Source: Deltaproteobacteria bacterium
Lineage (GTDB): Bacteria > Myxococcota > JACRCW01
Direction of reading: 5' to 3'
Assembly (NCBI GenBank): GCA_016218805.1
Contig: JACRCW010000157.1
Span: 44,206 to 108,205 of the forward strand
DNA length: 64,000 nt
A model generated the notes under the pieces. The model was given only the letters and a program-made list of their open reading frames with translations, was not told the DNA's origin and made no database searches. The position numbers and the translations under genes are program-made. Shown in pieces: positions 20,871 through 29,322 of the stretch (positions within the stretch are counted from its first letter, which is position 1; every line of letters starts with the position of its first letter).

Positions 20871-21790
20871 CAGTAGTGCTCCTTCAACAGGTGACTGGCT
20901 ATGCGCGTGGCGATTTCCTGGCCTTTCGCGCTGTCGCTGTTCACGGCGAAGACCAGCATGTAGAGCGGCGTACCTTTCGAGTTGCGCAGTATCGCCGGCC
21001 TCTCCACCGCGGCGAAGATGGTTCGGAGGCGGGTGAGGATGTACTCGCCGATTCTGTCCACCGACGCCCGTTCGATGCGCTCCACTGCGCCGAGGAGGTT
21101 GGTGGTCTCCGTGACCGTGTAGAGGTCATTCTCCCAGGCATCGGTGCCGAGGAAGCGTGTCAAGGTCCGGCGCCACGACTTTGGGACTTTCCCTGACTTC
21201 GGCAGCGTGCGTCCCACGCCGATAGCGTGCGGCAGCAGGATCCACGTGTCCAGCGCGCGGGTCGCGGCCGCGGCCTCCAGCGTCGCCCAGTCCACCTGCA
21301 TCCCGTATGGGTCGAGGAACAGCACACCCCGTCGGCCCTTCCACTGGCCGTTGCGGCAGACCTGCTGGACCACTTCGTTCGCGTCGCCGGTCCGGACGTC
21401 GATGCGGTCGGCCAGCGCAGCGAACTCGGTCTTGAGGCTTTCCAGTTCCGCTGCGCGCTTGGCGCTCCGCTCGATGAACAGGTACTTGCCAAACGGTGGT
21501 TGGGTGCGCAGCGCGCGCCGCACGGACCCCTCAAGGAACTGCCTGGGCTCCGGGGCCGCGAGCTCCGGGAAGTACAACTGGTCATCGGACTCGTCTGGTT
21601 CCGACGGCGGGTCGACGTATCCGGACCCGGCAAACGCGTCGATGTACATCGTGTCGAACGGCGTCTTCTTCAGCGCAGTGACATAGGCCTGGAGGTAGCT
21701 GGAGACTGTGTCCAGCTTCTGCTCCGTCCAGCTTCCGCCGAACATGTGTGATTGGCGGCCATCGTCACCTCGCATCTTCCTCGCTGCCAT
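20870..21790 (-). CDS. tcmP: Three-Cys-motif partner protein TcmP
   Basis: This encodes 306 residues. Diagnostic features are SWTEQKLDTVSSYLQAYVTAL near the N-terminus, MYIDAFAGSGYVDPP near residue 45-60, and a methyltransferase-like RTGDANEVV followed by FLDPYGMQVDWATLEAA. The name describes genes adjacent to three-Cys-motif proteins, exactly as here. The N-terminal half resembles a Rossmann-type methyltransferase (AFAGSG as motif I, DPYG as a motif-IV-like loop), but catalysis is unproven. It lies between hsdM (37-base gap) and the DUF5131 gene (one-base overlap), so the pair is inserted inside the hsdM-hsdS interval. Confidence 0.88.
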   Translation of the reverse strand: MAARKMRGDDGRQSHMFGGSWTEQKLDTVSSYLQAYVTALKKTPFDTMYIDAFAGSGYVDPPSEPDESDDQLYFPELAAPEPRQFLEGSVRRALRTQPPFGKYLFIERSAKRAAELESLKTEFAALADRIDVRTGDANEVVQQVCRNGQWKGRRGVLFLDPYGMQVDWATLEAAAATRALDTWILLPHAIGVGRTLPKSGKVPKSWRRTLTRFLGTDAWENDLYTVTETTNLLGAVERIERASVDRIGEYILTRLRTIFAAVERPAILRNSKGTPLYMLVFAVNSDSAKGQEIATRIASHLLKEHY

Positions 21791-21827
21791 TCTCGCCCCC
21801 CTGTGAACGTAACTGGACGCCCTGCTG

Positions 21828-23670
21828 TCACGCCTCGTAGCCCAGCTCCTTCAGAAACCCGTTCATTCGCGCCGCCGCCTCATCGCGCTTCTTCTCCGCC
21901 TCCCTCAGCTTCGCGAGCGCGTGCCGCACGTCCACCTTCTCCGCGGCATCCGCGGTCTCCACGTAGCGGCTGATGTTCAGGTTCCACTCGTTCTTCTCGA
22001 TTTCCTCCACCGGCACCACGCGCGCGTACTTCTCCACGTCGGCGAACGCGTGAAACGCCGCGGCAATCTTCTTCACGTCCTCCTCGCGGAGGTAGTTCTG
22101 CGCGCTGCCTTCGCGGAACTCGCGGGACGCCTCGATGAACAGCACCTTGCCCTTCCGCTCCGGCTTCTTCGCTCGGTTGAGCACCAGCACCGCGGCCGGG
22201 ATGCCCGTGCCGTAGAAGAGGTTCGTGGGCAGCCCGATGACCGCCTCCACCAGATCCTCCTTGAGCATCCCCTGCCGAATCTCTCCCTCGCTGCTGCCGC
22301 GGAACAGCACGCCGTGCGGCATGACCACGCCCACCATGCCCTTGGTGTTCGTCGTGGCCACCATGTGCTGCACGAACGCGAGGTCGCCCTTGGTCTTCGG
22401 CGGAATCCCGAACCGGAAGCGGCCGAACGCATCGTGCTCGGCGGTCTCGCGCCCCCACTCGTCCAGCGAGAACGGCGGGTTGGCGATGACGCGGTCAAAC
22501 AGCATCAGCGCGTCACCCTCGCGCAGCTTGGGGTCGCGGATGGTGTCGCCCTTGCGGATGTCCGCGATGCCCAGGCCGTGCAGCAGCGTGTTCATCCGGC
22601 ATATGGCCCACGTCCCCAAGTTCTTCTCCTGCCCGTACAGCGACAGGTTCTTCGGGTTCTTCCCCTGCCGCTGCAGGTGGTGCGCGCACTCAATGAGCAT
22701 GCCGCCGGAGCCCACCGTGGGGTCGCAGATGCGCATGCCTTCGTTCGGCTGGAGCACCTCCACGATGAGCTTCACCACCATGCGCGGCGTGTAGAACTCG
22801 CCGCCCTTCTTCCCGGCGTCGTCGGCGAACTTCTCGATGAGGTACTCGTACGCGCGGCCGAGCATGTCGGGTTCGGAGAGGCTCGCATTGCGCAGGTTCA
22901 GCGGCGCGAAGTGCTGCACCAGCCGCCCCAGCACCACGTCGCGGTGCTTGCCGTCGCCGAGCTTGCGCTCGTCGTTGAAGTCGATCCCCGCGAGCACGCC
23001 CTCCAGCTTGGAGTTCTTCTCCTCCAGGGCGGCGCACGCCTTGTTCAGCGCCTCGCCGAGCCCGACCGCGACCTTCTGCAGCTCCGACCAGCGCGCACGC
23101 TTGGGGACGAAGAAGTCGTGTTTCGTCCGGGTCCTCCGGGTTGGGGTGGCCTTCCTTGGCCAGGGCTTCCATCTCCTCGTCAAAGCGGTCAGAAAGGCGC
23201 TTGAGGAACAGGAACCCGAAGATGAATCCCTTGTAATCGGACGAATCGATGGACCCGCGCAGGATATCTGCCGCGGACCAGAGGTACCGCTCCAGCCGGT
23301 CGGTGGTGAGCTTGCCGTCCACGGGGGGCGCGGCGGGTTCCTCTGCGCGCGGTGTGGCGCGGGCGGCGCGCGCCGGCGGGGCGGCGGCGGCGGGGGCGGC
23401 CGGTTCCGCGCGGGCCCCGGTGAGGCGGTCCACCATGAGGGACTTCTCGCGGCCGGAGTCGTCCAGGCCGAGGTCCCTGCAGAGGTCCTTGAGCCGGTCG
23501 CGGGGCAGGTCGGGGAGGACCTCGGCGAGGGTGGCCTTCTTGGATGCGCCCAGCGCGTCCACCAACTGGTCCTTCACGCGGCGGTCCGCGACGGAGACGT
23601 CAAACCGCTCCGCGATGGCGATGAGCTCGTCGCGGGTGAGGAGGGCGAGGACGTCGCGCTTGGCGGGCAT
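21828..23670 (-). pseudogene. hsdM: Type I RM methyltransferase HsdM with N-terminal SAP-like extension, one frameshift
   Basis: Residues 1-110 form an unusual charged helical extension (MPAKRDVLALLTRDELIAIA..., KDLCRDLGLD) resembling SAP/Rho-N-type helices, with a Pro/Ala linker. HsdM proper starts at LERYLWSAADILRG. The frame breaks at the 3-base T run 23121-23123: upstream reads HPNPEDPDE, downstream HDFFVPKRARW. Removing one base gives DPDEHDFFVPKRARW, close to the family consensus, and a 613-residue protein. Downstream motifs are intact: EFYTPRMVVKLIVEVL, motif I DPTVGSGGMLIEC and motif IV ANPPF. HsdM methylates N6-adenine in the bipartite site. If the break is real, the host lacks this protective methylation while hsdR is intact, which is odd and favours an error or phase-variable state. 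Confidence 0.88.
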
Positions 23671-23843
23671 GGTGGCTCCGGGCCGGCAGGGAACGGCCCC
23701 GCTTCATACGTCGCGGGGCGGGGCAGAGGGTACCCACGACGTGGCGACGGTTCGCGCAGCCCGCCGCGGCGGTGGCCCAACGGGCTCCCTGGGAGGGCGA
23801 GGCTTCCGCCGAGCCACGCCCCGCGGTGCCTGGTTCCTCGCTC

Positions 23844-23880
23844 GCGGGACACGGGCGCCGCTGGGGGGGCGCCGTCCCGC
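23844..23880. other. Imperfect inverted repeat (hairpin)
   Basis: The left arm GCGGGACACGGGCGCC and the right arm GGCGCCGTCCCGC pair with a three-base bulge around a G-rich loop. It sits about 175 bases upstream of hsdM. It could be a transcript attenuator or a protein-binding dyad; there is no T-run after it on either strand. Confidence 0.35.
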
Positions 23881-23910
23881 CCGCGTGACGGCACTCACGC
23901 GGTCGCCCCT

Positions 23911-24078
23911 TCCGGATACCCGGGGCGTGCCGTCCGGATACATCCGGAACGCCCGCCCACCCTATCCGGAACGGGTCCCACCCCTATCCGGAAGCACTTC
24001 CCCCCCTATCCGGAACGGCCAAACCCTATCCGGAAGGGGTTCCCCCCCTATCCGGAAGCACCTTCCCCCCTATCCGGA
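23911..24078. repeat. Nine helically phased TCCGGA sites, six within CCTATCCGGA units
   Basis: TCCGGA starts at 23911, 23933, 23943, 23965, 23987, 24009, 24029, 24051 and 24073, giving intervals of 22, 10, 22, 22, 22, 20, 22 and 22 bases. The last six share the longer core CCTATCCGGA, with C-rich spacers. All intervals are near multiples of the 10.5-bp helical repeat, so the sites lie on one face of the DNA. This is the pattern of a multi-site operator or iteron array, located between the RM operon and the divergent HEPN-like gene. Confidence 0.8.
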
Positions 24079-24295
24079 CGCATACTCTTCGCGCCAATGT
24101 GACGGAGCGCACAAGGAACGCGGCGCGGACACCTGCGGACTGATTCCCATGGGGAGGTGGACGCGGCGGGGGCCGGCGCACGAGTAATGACACCGCGGGA
24201 CCGGATGACGCGGCGTGTCGGGGCATCCGGGCCGGGCGAGCAGGTCTGGGCGCGCTGTTGGGGAACCGCGTGGACGTGAGTCCGAGGAGTACCGC

Positions 24296-25243
24296 ATGTT
24301 GATCGCGCGTCAGTTCGGCTTTCTCACTGATTTCACCACGGACATCTCGGCGGACGGCTTCGCGATTCGGGCATGCTGCGACACGGCCGAAGTACGTGCG
24401 TACGTTGACGCCCGCTGTCACGCCGACGGTTGGCTCTACCCTCCGGCGACTCCGTCTTCCGGGGGCGCCGTCCAGGACGTGCCTGCAGCGCATTACGCAA
24501 GAATCAGCAGTCCACCGCTCCGGATGAAACCAGCGCACCTGTGGCGCCCGCCGTGGCCGACCCATCTGCAGGAATGCGAAGAAGGCGCGGATGACGCGGA
24601 GCGGCTGATGGCGAGCCTGGTGCTACACACGCTGGCGTTCGCCCTCGGCACCCGCCTCCAGTTCTCAGACTGGTGGTTTGACACGCGGGTGAGGATGACG
24701 CGCGCGCCGCCGTTCTCCTGTCGGAGTGGGGAGTTGCAGCGGTTGCTGCAGACCGCCTTCTTGACTGGGCAGGCGCTTACTCCTGAGCGGCTGAGGGCGC
24801 TGGTGAACATTCTTTGCGTCTACGCGCGCTCCTCCACGTACGAGTGGCGGTGGGAGCAGTTCTCGGCGCTGTATATGTGCCTTGACGCATGCTGGCGCCT
24901 CTTCAACGACTTGGCGATCATCAAGCCTCCCAAGAACGGAAAGGCAGACATCCCCCACAACAAGCGCTTCGAGTTCCTGTGCAGCGAACTCGGGATTCCG
25001 GACTCGCCCGCCGATCGAACCGCAATCATCGCTCTTCGGAATCCGCTCGCTCACGAGGCGCTTTGGTCCGGCCATACCCTGACCTCCGATGATGGAGAGG
25101 GTTCCCGCCGAGTCGGCCAGCTGCGCGAGTTCGTCGCCGTCCTCATCGTCCGCCTTCTGGGCGTGGATTGCGACTTCGCCAAGCAGGCCTGGTCGCTCGC
25201 CGGCCAAGGCCAGCCCTCCCTTGGCCTCAGTGCGGCGGGGTGA
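24296..25243 (+). CDS. HEPN-like protein of unknown function
   Basis: This encodes 315 residues from the ATG at 24296, chosen because GAGGAG lies 7 bases upstream; the frame is open to 24215 without a better site. The protein is mostly helical. Near the C-terminus it carries ALRNPLAHEALW (Arg248, His253), which fits the R-N-x3-H active-site motif of HEPN RNases. The N-terminal 170 residues are not recognised. HEPN proteins with this motif include abortive-infection effectors such as ApeA. It is divergent from the RM operon across the TCCGGA array and may belong to the same defence island. Function is inference from one motif and location. Confidence 0.6.
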   Translation: MLIARQFGFLTDFTTDISADGFAIRACCDTAEVRAYVDARCHADGWLYPPATPSSGGAVQDVPAAHYARISSPPLRMKPAHLWRPPWPTHLQECEEGADDAERLMASLVLHTLAFALGTRLQFSDWWFDTRVRMTRAPPFSCRSGELQRLLQTAFLTGQALTPERLRALVNILCVYARSSTYEWRWEQFSALYMCLDACWRLFNDLAIIKPPKNGKADIPHNKRFEFLCSELGIPDSPADRTAIIALRNPLAHEALWSGHTLTSDDGEGSRRVGQLREFVAVLIVRLLGVDCDFAKQAWSLAGQGQPSLGLSAAG

Positions 25244-25503
25244 CCGGGGGCGCCGAGGAGGGCCGGGTGTCGGGCGCGAGGTGTCGACGCCTCCTCTTTG
25301 CGCGCGGACGGCGGACAGGCAAGTGCTGCATGGCCAGGCATCCCGGCTGATGCGTCAGCGGAGTGTCTTGGGGGAGGGATTGGGCTGGATATGCGCGTGT
25401 GGTGGGTCCACCGCCGGGGTTCAGCATCGGCGAGGTCGCAGGGCGTGGCCCCGTGTGCACACGTGGTTGAGGAGGACCCTGACCACCGGACCCCTGTGGC
25501 GCT

Positions 25504-26280
25504 TCACGCCGGCACGGACACGTCCGTCACCACCGCCACCGACTTCCGCTTCCCGTTCTTCCGCCGCACGTACCCGGAGGTGAACGCGTTGCGCCGCGTG
25601 TTGTTGCGGTCGTTGCGGAACGCGTACGCGGCGAACATCCGCAGATCCCCCAGCGGCCCGAGGACCAGCGTGTAGACGCGGTCACGGATGTCCTTGCTGC
25701 CGGTGAGCGTGCGGACGGCGTCCTCCTTGGCCAGCGCGTCCTGCAGCGCCTTGGCGTCGCCGCTGAGCTGCGCGGCCATGGCGTCCACGTTGAAGTTGAT
25801 GGCCTCAAACAGCGGGCGGGCATCGGTGAGCAGCACGGCGCAGTCCACGCCGTCCTGGATCAGGTCGGGGAGGCCGTCGCCCTCGCGGATGCGCGAGAGC
25901 CGGGCCAGCGCCTCGGTGCTGTGGCGGCAGGCGAGGTCGCCGGCGATCAGCGTCTCGTGGCGGTTCCGCTCGAGGCGCTCAATGAGGACCACGGTGCCCG
26001 GCGCGCGGCCCTTGCGCTGCTCCGCGTTCCACAGCGCCTGCGCGGAGCGCAGCACGCCCAACCGCGCGGCCAGTGCTGCCGGGAGGTCGGGCGGCATGCC
26101 CACCGCCTTGAGCGCGTCGGCATACTGCTCGGAGGCGGCCTGGGCGGTGAAGCCCTCGTCAAGGAAGTGGTCGATGGGGATGTCGGGCGACTTCACGGCG
26201 TCCACGGGGAGGGCGTCCAGCAGGGACTGCAGGGTCTTCACGACGTCCTTGTGCTGCTGGAGGGTAGTGGGCTCGGACAT
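25504..26280 (-). CDS. Unknown helical protein downstream of MBL nuclease
   Basis: This encodes 258 residues, preceded on the coding strand by AAGGAGCAACACC, a strong ribosome-binding site. It has no signal peptide and is soluble and alpha-helical, with no catalytic motif I can name. The last 40 residues are strongly basic (RNDRNNTRRNAF, VRRKNGKRKS), suggesting nucleic-acid or acidic-partner binding. It follows the beta-CASP MBL gene by 89 bases on the same strand, so co-transcription is likely. The 260 bases beyond its stop hold no gene I can see. Confidence 0.65.
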   Translation of the reverse strand: MSEPTTLQQHKDVVKTLQSLLDALPVDAVKSPDIPIDHFLDEGFTAQAASEQYADALKAVGMPPDLPAALAARLGVLRSAQALWNAEQRKGRAPGTVVLIERLERNRHETLIAGDLACRHSTEALARLSRIREGDGLPDLIQDGVDCAVLLTDARPLFEAINFNVDAMAAQLSGDAKALQDALAKEDAVRTLTGSKDIRDRVYTLVLGPLGDLRMFAAYAFRNDRNNTRRNAFTSGYVRRKNGKRKSVAVVTDVSVPA

Positions 26281-26369
26281 GGTGTTGCTCCTTGTGATGC
26301 CGCGGGCGGGAGTTGCCGGCGGCGGTTGGCCGCGGGGACATCCCGCGGACGGTGGTGAAATCGAGTGCT

Positions 26370-27704
26370 TCAGCGTTGGAGAAACTCCGCCAGCGCGCGT
26401 TGTGCGCCTGGCTCGCCGTGATGCAGCGCAACGCGTTGGACGCGCGGAATGGCGGACAGCCAGGCGCGCAGTTCAGAGCGGTCCGCGTGGGCGGACATCC
26501 CCGGCAGGGTCTCCACGGCGGCGCGCACGGGAACGTCCGCGCCGTCCAGTTGCACGGTGGCGTGGGTGCGCGCGGCGTCCTGGATGCGCCGCCCCGGCGT
26601 CCCGTCCGCCTGGTAGCCGACGAACAGCACGCACGTTTCCGGCCGCGGCAGCAGCGCCTTGAGATGGTTCACGATGCGGCCGCCGGTGCACATCCCGGAG
26701 CCGGCGATCACCAGCATGGATTCGCGGACTTCGTGGATGCGGAACGAATCCGCGGTGCGGCGCACGGCGTAGAGGTTCTTGAAGTCCAGCGGGTTGTCGT
26801 GGGCGGCCAGCTTGGCGAGCGCGGGCGCGTCGAACAGCTCGCGGTGCGCCTGGTGCAGCTCAGTGACCTCGAGTCCCATGGGAGAATCCACGGCAACGGG
26901 AATGCGGGGGATTCGGCCGGATTCCACCAGCTCATTGAACAGGTAGAGCAACGTCTGCGTGCGGCCGATGGCGAAGGCGGGCACCAGGATGTGCCCGCCG
27001 TCCTTCAACGCGCGCAGGACGACGTCCTGCAGCCGGTCCGCGAGTTCTGCCGTGACGTGTCCATGGTCGGAGTCGCCGTACGTGCTTTCCAGCACCACCA
27101 CGTCGGCGGGCGCATCGGAAGCCCACGCGCGGTTGGGATCGCGCAGCAACGGGGTGCCGGGCCGGCCGAGGTCGCCCGAGCAGATCACCCGGCTCTCCGC
27201 CGATCGAAACTCCACGCTGGCGGACCCGAGGATGTGCCCTGCTTCGCGCAGCGCGAACGTCCCGGCGAACTGGGGGATGCCCTGCGCGGGCGCGTCGTAG
27301 TCCACCGCGTGGAACAGAGCGCGCAGCTGCCGCAGCGTTTCGTCAATGTCGCGCGGGTCCGCGCCGGAAAGGCGCATGCCGTCAGCGACCACCAGCGCCG
27401 CCAGGTCCAGGGTGGGCCGCGTGCCGAAGATGGGCTTCCGGAACCCGCGGGCAAGCATCTCGGGCAGGCTGCCGACGTGGTCGTTGTGGCCATGCGTGAG
27501 GACGAGCGCGTCGATCTCCATCGCTCGGTCAGGGAAACGCCAGTGGCGCGCGTCCGCGCCCTGCGGGCGCCCCGCATCAACGAGGAACCGCGCGCCGCCG
27601 CAGTTCACGCGCGTCATCGCGCCGGTCACCGCGGAGACGGCACCGAGCAGGTCGACGGAGCCGTCGCGGAGCGGGTGATGAGCAGTGCAGGTCAGGATGT
27701 CCAT
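26370..27704 (-). CDS. MBL-fold beta-CASP RNA-processing nuclease-like hydrolase
   Basis: This encodes 444 residues from the ATG at 27704 (GAGGA 8 bases upstream); an open frame to 27827 adds only basic low-complexity residues. The metal site is LTHGHNDHVGSLP (HxHxDH, motif 2), with LREAGHILGSASVEF (motif 3) and CSGDLGRPGTPLL (motif 4). The beta-CASP insert contains GSGMCTGGRIVNHLK and the C-terminal GMSAHADRSEL and ALHHGEPG. The family comprises bacterial and archaeal relatives of CPSF-73, usually endo- or exoribonucleases. It is transcribed divergently from the EEP-family gene and is upstream of the helical unknown gene. Confidence 0.93.
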   Translation of the reverse strand: MDILTCTAHHPLRDGSVDLLGAVSAVTGAMTRVNCGGARFLVDAGRPQGADARHWRFPDRAMEIDALVLTHGHNDHVGSLPEMLARGFRKPIFGTRPTLDLAALVVADGMRLSGADPRDIDETLRQLRALFHAVDYDAPAQGIPQFAGTFALREAGHILGSASVEFRSAESRVICSGDLGRPGTPLLRDPNRAWASDAPADVVVLESTYGDSDHGHVTAELADRLQDVVLRALKDGGHILVPAFAIGRTQTLLYLFNELVESGRIPRIPVAVDSPMGLEVTELHQAHRELFDAPALAKLAAHDNPLDFKNLYAVRRTADSFRIHEVRESMLVIAGSGMCTGGRIVNHLKALLPRPETCVLFVGYQADGTPGRRIQDAARTHATVQLDGADVPVRAAVETLPGMSAHADRSELRAWLSAIPRVQRVALHHGEPGAQRALAEFLQR

Positions 27705-27831
27705 GGCGGCGTCCTCTTCAGCGGTTGTGCGGAGGCGGAGAGCAACCGGCGCGCCAGTTGAACGGGCGGGCGCAGACCCGCGGAAGATCAGCGTGGTGAC
27801 GCGAAGATGCGCTGCCGCCCCGGGCATGCGG

Positions 27832-27850
27832 CTGTCCGGATTTCGGACAG
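27832..27850. promoter_or_regulatory. 19-bp palindrome, possible operator
   Basis: CTGTCCG and CGGACAG form a perfect 7-bp inverted repeat around GATTT, in the divergent region between the MBL gene (start 27704) and the EEP-family gene (start 27986). Its core contains TCCGGA, the hexamer of the array at 23911-24078. It could be a regulator site for one or both genes. Confidence 0.35.
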
Positions 27851-27985
27851 GTGACCGGGAATCGGACGGCGGTGACGACGAGACGGCGCGGAGTTCCGGT
27901 CAGGTCGTGGTGGTGCGCGGGATGCAGAACGGGCCGTTCGCGCCGGCCAGGCAGTCAACCGTGAGCCGGGCGCATGGGAGGCGCC

Positions 27986-29092
27986 GTGAGACTCGCGTCA
28001 TTCAACGTGGAGAACCTGTTCGGACGGGCAAAGGTGATGAATCTGGCAACGTGGAGGGACGGCCGCGGCGTCCTGGACGCGTACGCTCGCTTCAGGGGGC
28101 TCATCCAGAAAGCCCGCTATTCGGCCGCGGACAAGCGCGCCATGGGGAAGTTGCTCGGCGTGCTTGGCCTGCACGGGACGGACGAGGGACCGTACGTGGT
28201 GCTGCGCCGCAATCGCGGACAACTGGTCAGGCGGCAGGGGAGGCGCCTGGAGATTGTGGCCAATGGGCGCGGGGATTGGCTGGGCTGGTTGGACCTGAAG
28301 GAGGAGGAGGTCAGCGAAGCGGCAACCCGGAACACGGCCCGCGTCTTCAAGGAGCTGGAAGCGGACGTGGTCGCGGTCGTGGAGGCCGAGGACCGCGTCG
28401 CCCTGAAGCGGTTCAACGACGAGCTGATCCCGCGTGTGGGTGGGACGCCCTACCGCCATGTGATGCTGATCGATGGCAACGACCGGCGCGGCATCGACGT
28501 GGGGATCATGTGCCAGGACGGCTACGCCATCACGGCCATGCGCAGCCACGTGGATGACCTGGCGGACGGGGAGCCTGTGTTCAGCCGGGACTGCCCGGAA
28601 TACGCGGTGCAGTTGCCGTCGGGTGAGACGCTCTGGGTGCTGGTGAACCACCTCAAGAGCCGGGGATACGGCTCGGCGAAGGAATCCGACGCAAAGCGCC
28701 GCCGGCAAGCCGCGCGGGTCAGGAGCATCTACAAGACGTTGAAACGGTCGGGTGCGAATGACGTGGCGGTCGTGGGTGATTTCAACGACACACCGGACAG
28801 CGACGCGTTGGCGCCGCTGTTGCGCGGGCGCGAGCTGCGCGACGTGAGCGAGCATCCGCGTTTCCAGCACGATGGGCGCCCGGGGACGTGGGGCAACGGC
28901 ACGGCGACGGGAAGATTCGACTACATTCTGTTGTCGTCGGCGCTGTGGCAGAAGGTGCAGGCTGCGGGGGTGCTCCGGAAAGGCGTGTGGGGCGGGAAGA
29001 ACGGGACGCTGTGGCCGCATTTCCCCGAGATGCGGCGCGCGGAGGACGCAGCGTCGGACCACGCGGCGATCTGGGTGGACATCGATCTTTGA
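27986..29092 (+). CDS. Endonuclease/exonuclease/phosphatase (EEP) family hydrolase
   Basis: This encodes 368 residues. I prefer the GTG at 27986 because it yields the typical family N-terminus (RLASFNVENLFGR) and follows GGGAGG; an ATG at 27974 is an alternative. Key residues are Asn in SFNVENLF, Glu in VVAVVEAED, the NHLKSRGYG loop, GDFNDTPDSD and the terminal SDHAAIWVDI, which supplies the catalytic Asp-His pair. The family cleaves phosphodiester bonds in nucleic acids, phospholipids or other phosphate esters; substrate unknown. There is no signal peptide, so a cytoplasmic nuclease is likely. A long insert near residues 75-110 is distinctive. Confidence 0.9.
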   Translation: MRLASFNVENLFGRAKVMNLATWRDGRGVLDAYARFRGLIQKARYSAADKRAMGKLLGVLGLHGTDEGPYVVLRRNRGQLVRRQGRRLEIVANGRGDWLGWLDLKEEEVSEAATRNTARVFKELEADVVAVVEAEDRVALKRFNDELIPRVGGTPYRHVMLIDGNDRRGIDVGIMCQDGYAITAMRSHVDDLADGEPVFSRDCPEYAVQLPSGETLWVLVNHLKSRGYGSAKESDAKRRRQAARVRSIYKTLKRSGANDVAVVGDFNDTPDSDALAPLLRGRELRDVSEHPRFQHDGRPGTWGNGTATGRFDYILLSSALWQKVQAAGVLRKGVWGGKNGTLWPHFPEMRRAEDAASDHAAIWVDIDL

Positions 29093-29117
29093 CGGAGTCG
29101 AAGAGCCCGGCGCCCGC

Positions 29118-29170
29118 GCAGCAGTCCGCTGCTGCACTGTGGGTGTTTCCTGGCGCTGCCTCGGCAGCGC
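29118..29170 (+). terminator. Two adjacent hairpins after the EEP gene
   Basis: GCAGCAG/CTGCTGC (29118-29135) and GCGCTGCC/GGCAGCGC (29153-29170) are perfect stems within 80 bases of the EEP stop codon. Neither is followed by a T-run, so an intrinsic terminator is only possible. Confidence 0.35.
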
Positions 29171-29322
29171 TGACGCGGACTCACCTCGTCCGCCGTGTGT
29201 CCGATGGGCGCATGAGAGCTGTATCCAAGACGCGCAAATTCGGCGCCGGCCGATCACCAAGCGGATGATTGCAGCCCATGCGGGGCGTGGGCAGACTGCG
29301 CAGCGTGCCAACGGGGGTGTTC

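Larger units (their letters stand above)
23671..24295. other. Divergent intergenic region between hsdM and HEPN-like gene
   Basis: These 625 bases hold no convincing gene. They contain a large imperfect hairpin (23844-23880) and the phased TCCGGA array (23911-24078). The region should contain the promoters for the minus-strand RM operon and the plus-strand HEPN-like gene, but I could not place -35/-10 boxes with confidence. Confidence 0.6.

Noticed and set aside
23911..24078. CRISPR or type I RM target array
   Set aside because: TCCGGA sites are too short and spaced 10-22 bp apart for CRISPR, and type I targets are bipartite and would not be clustered in the host's own promoter.
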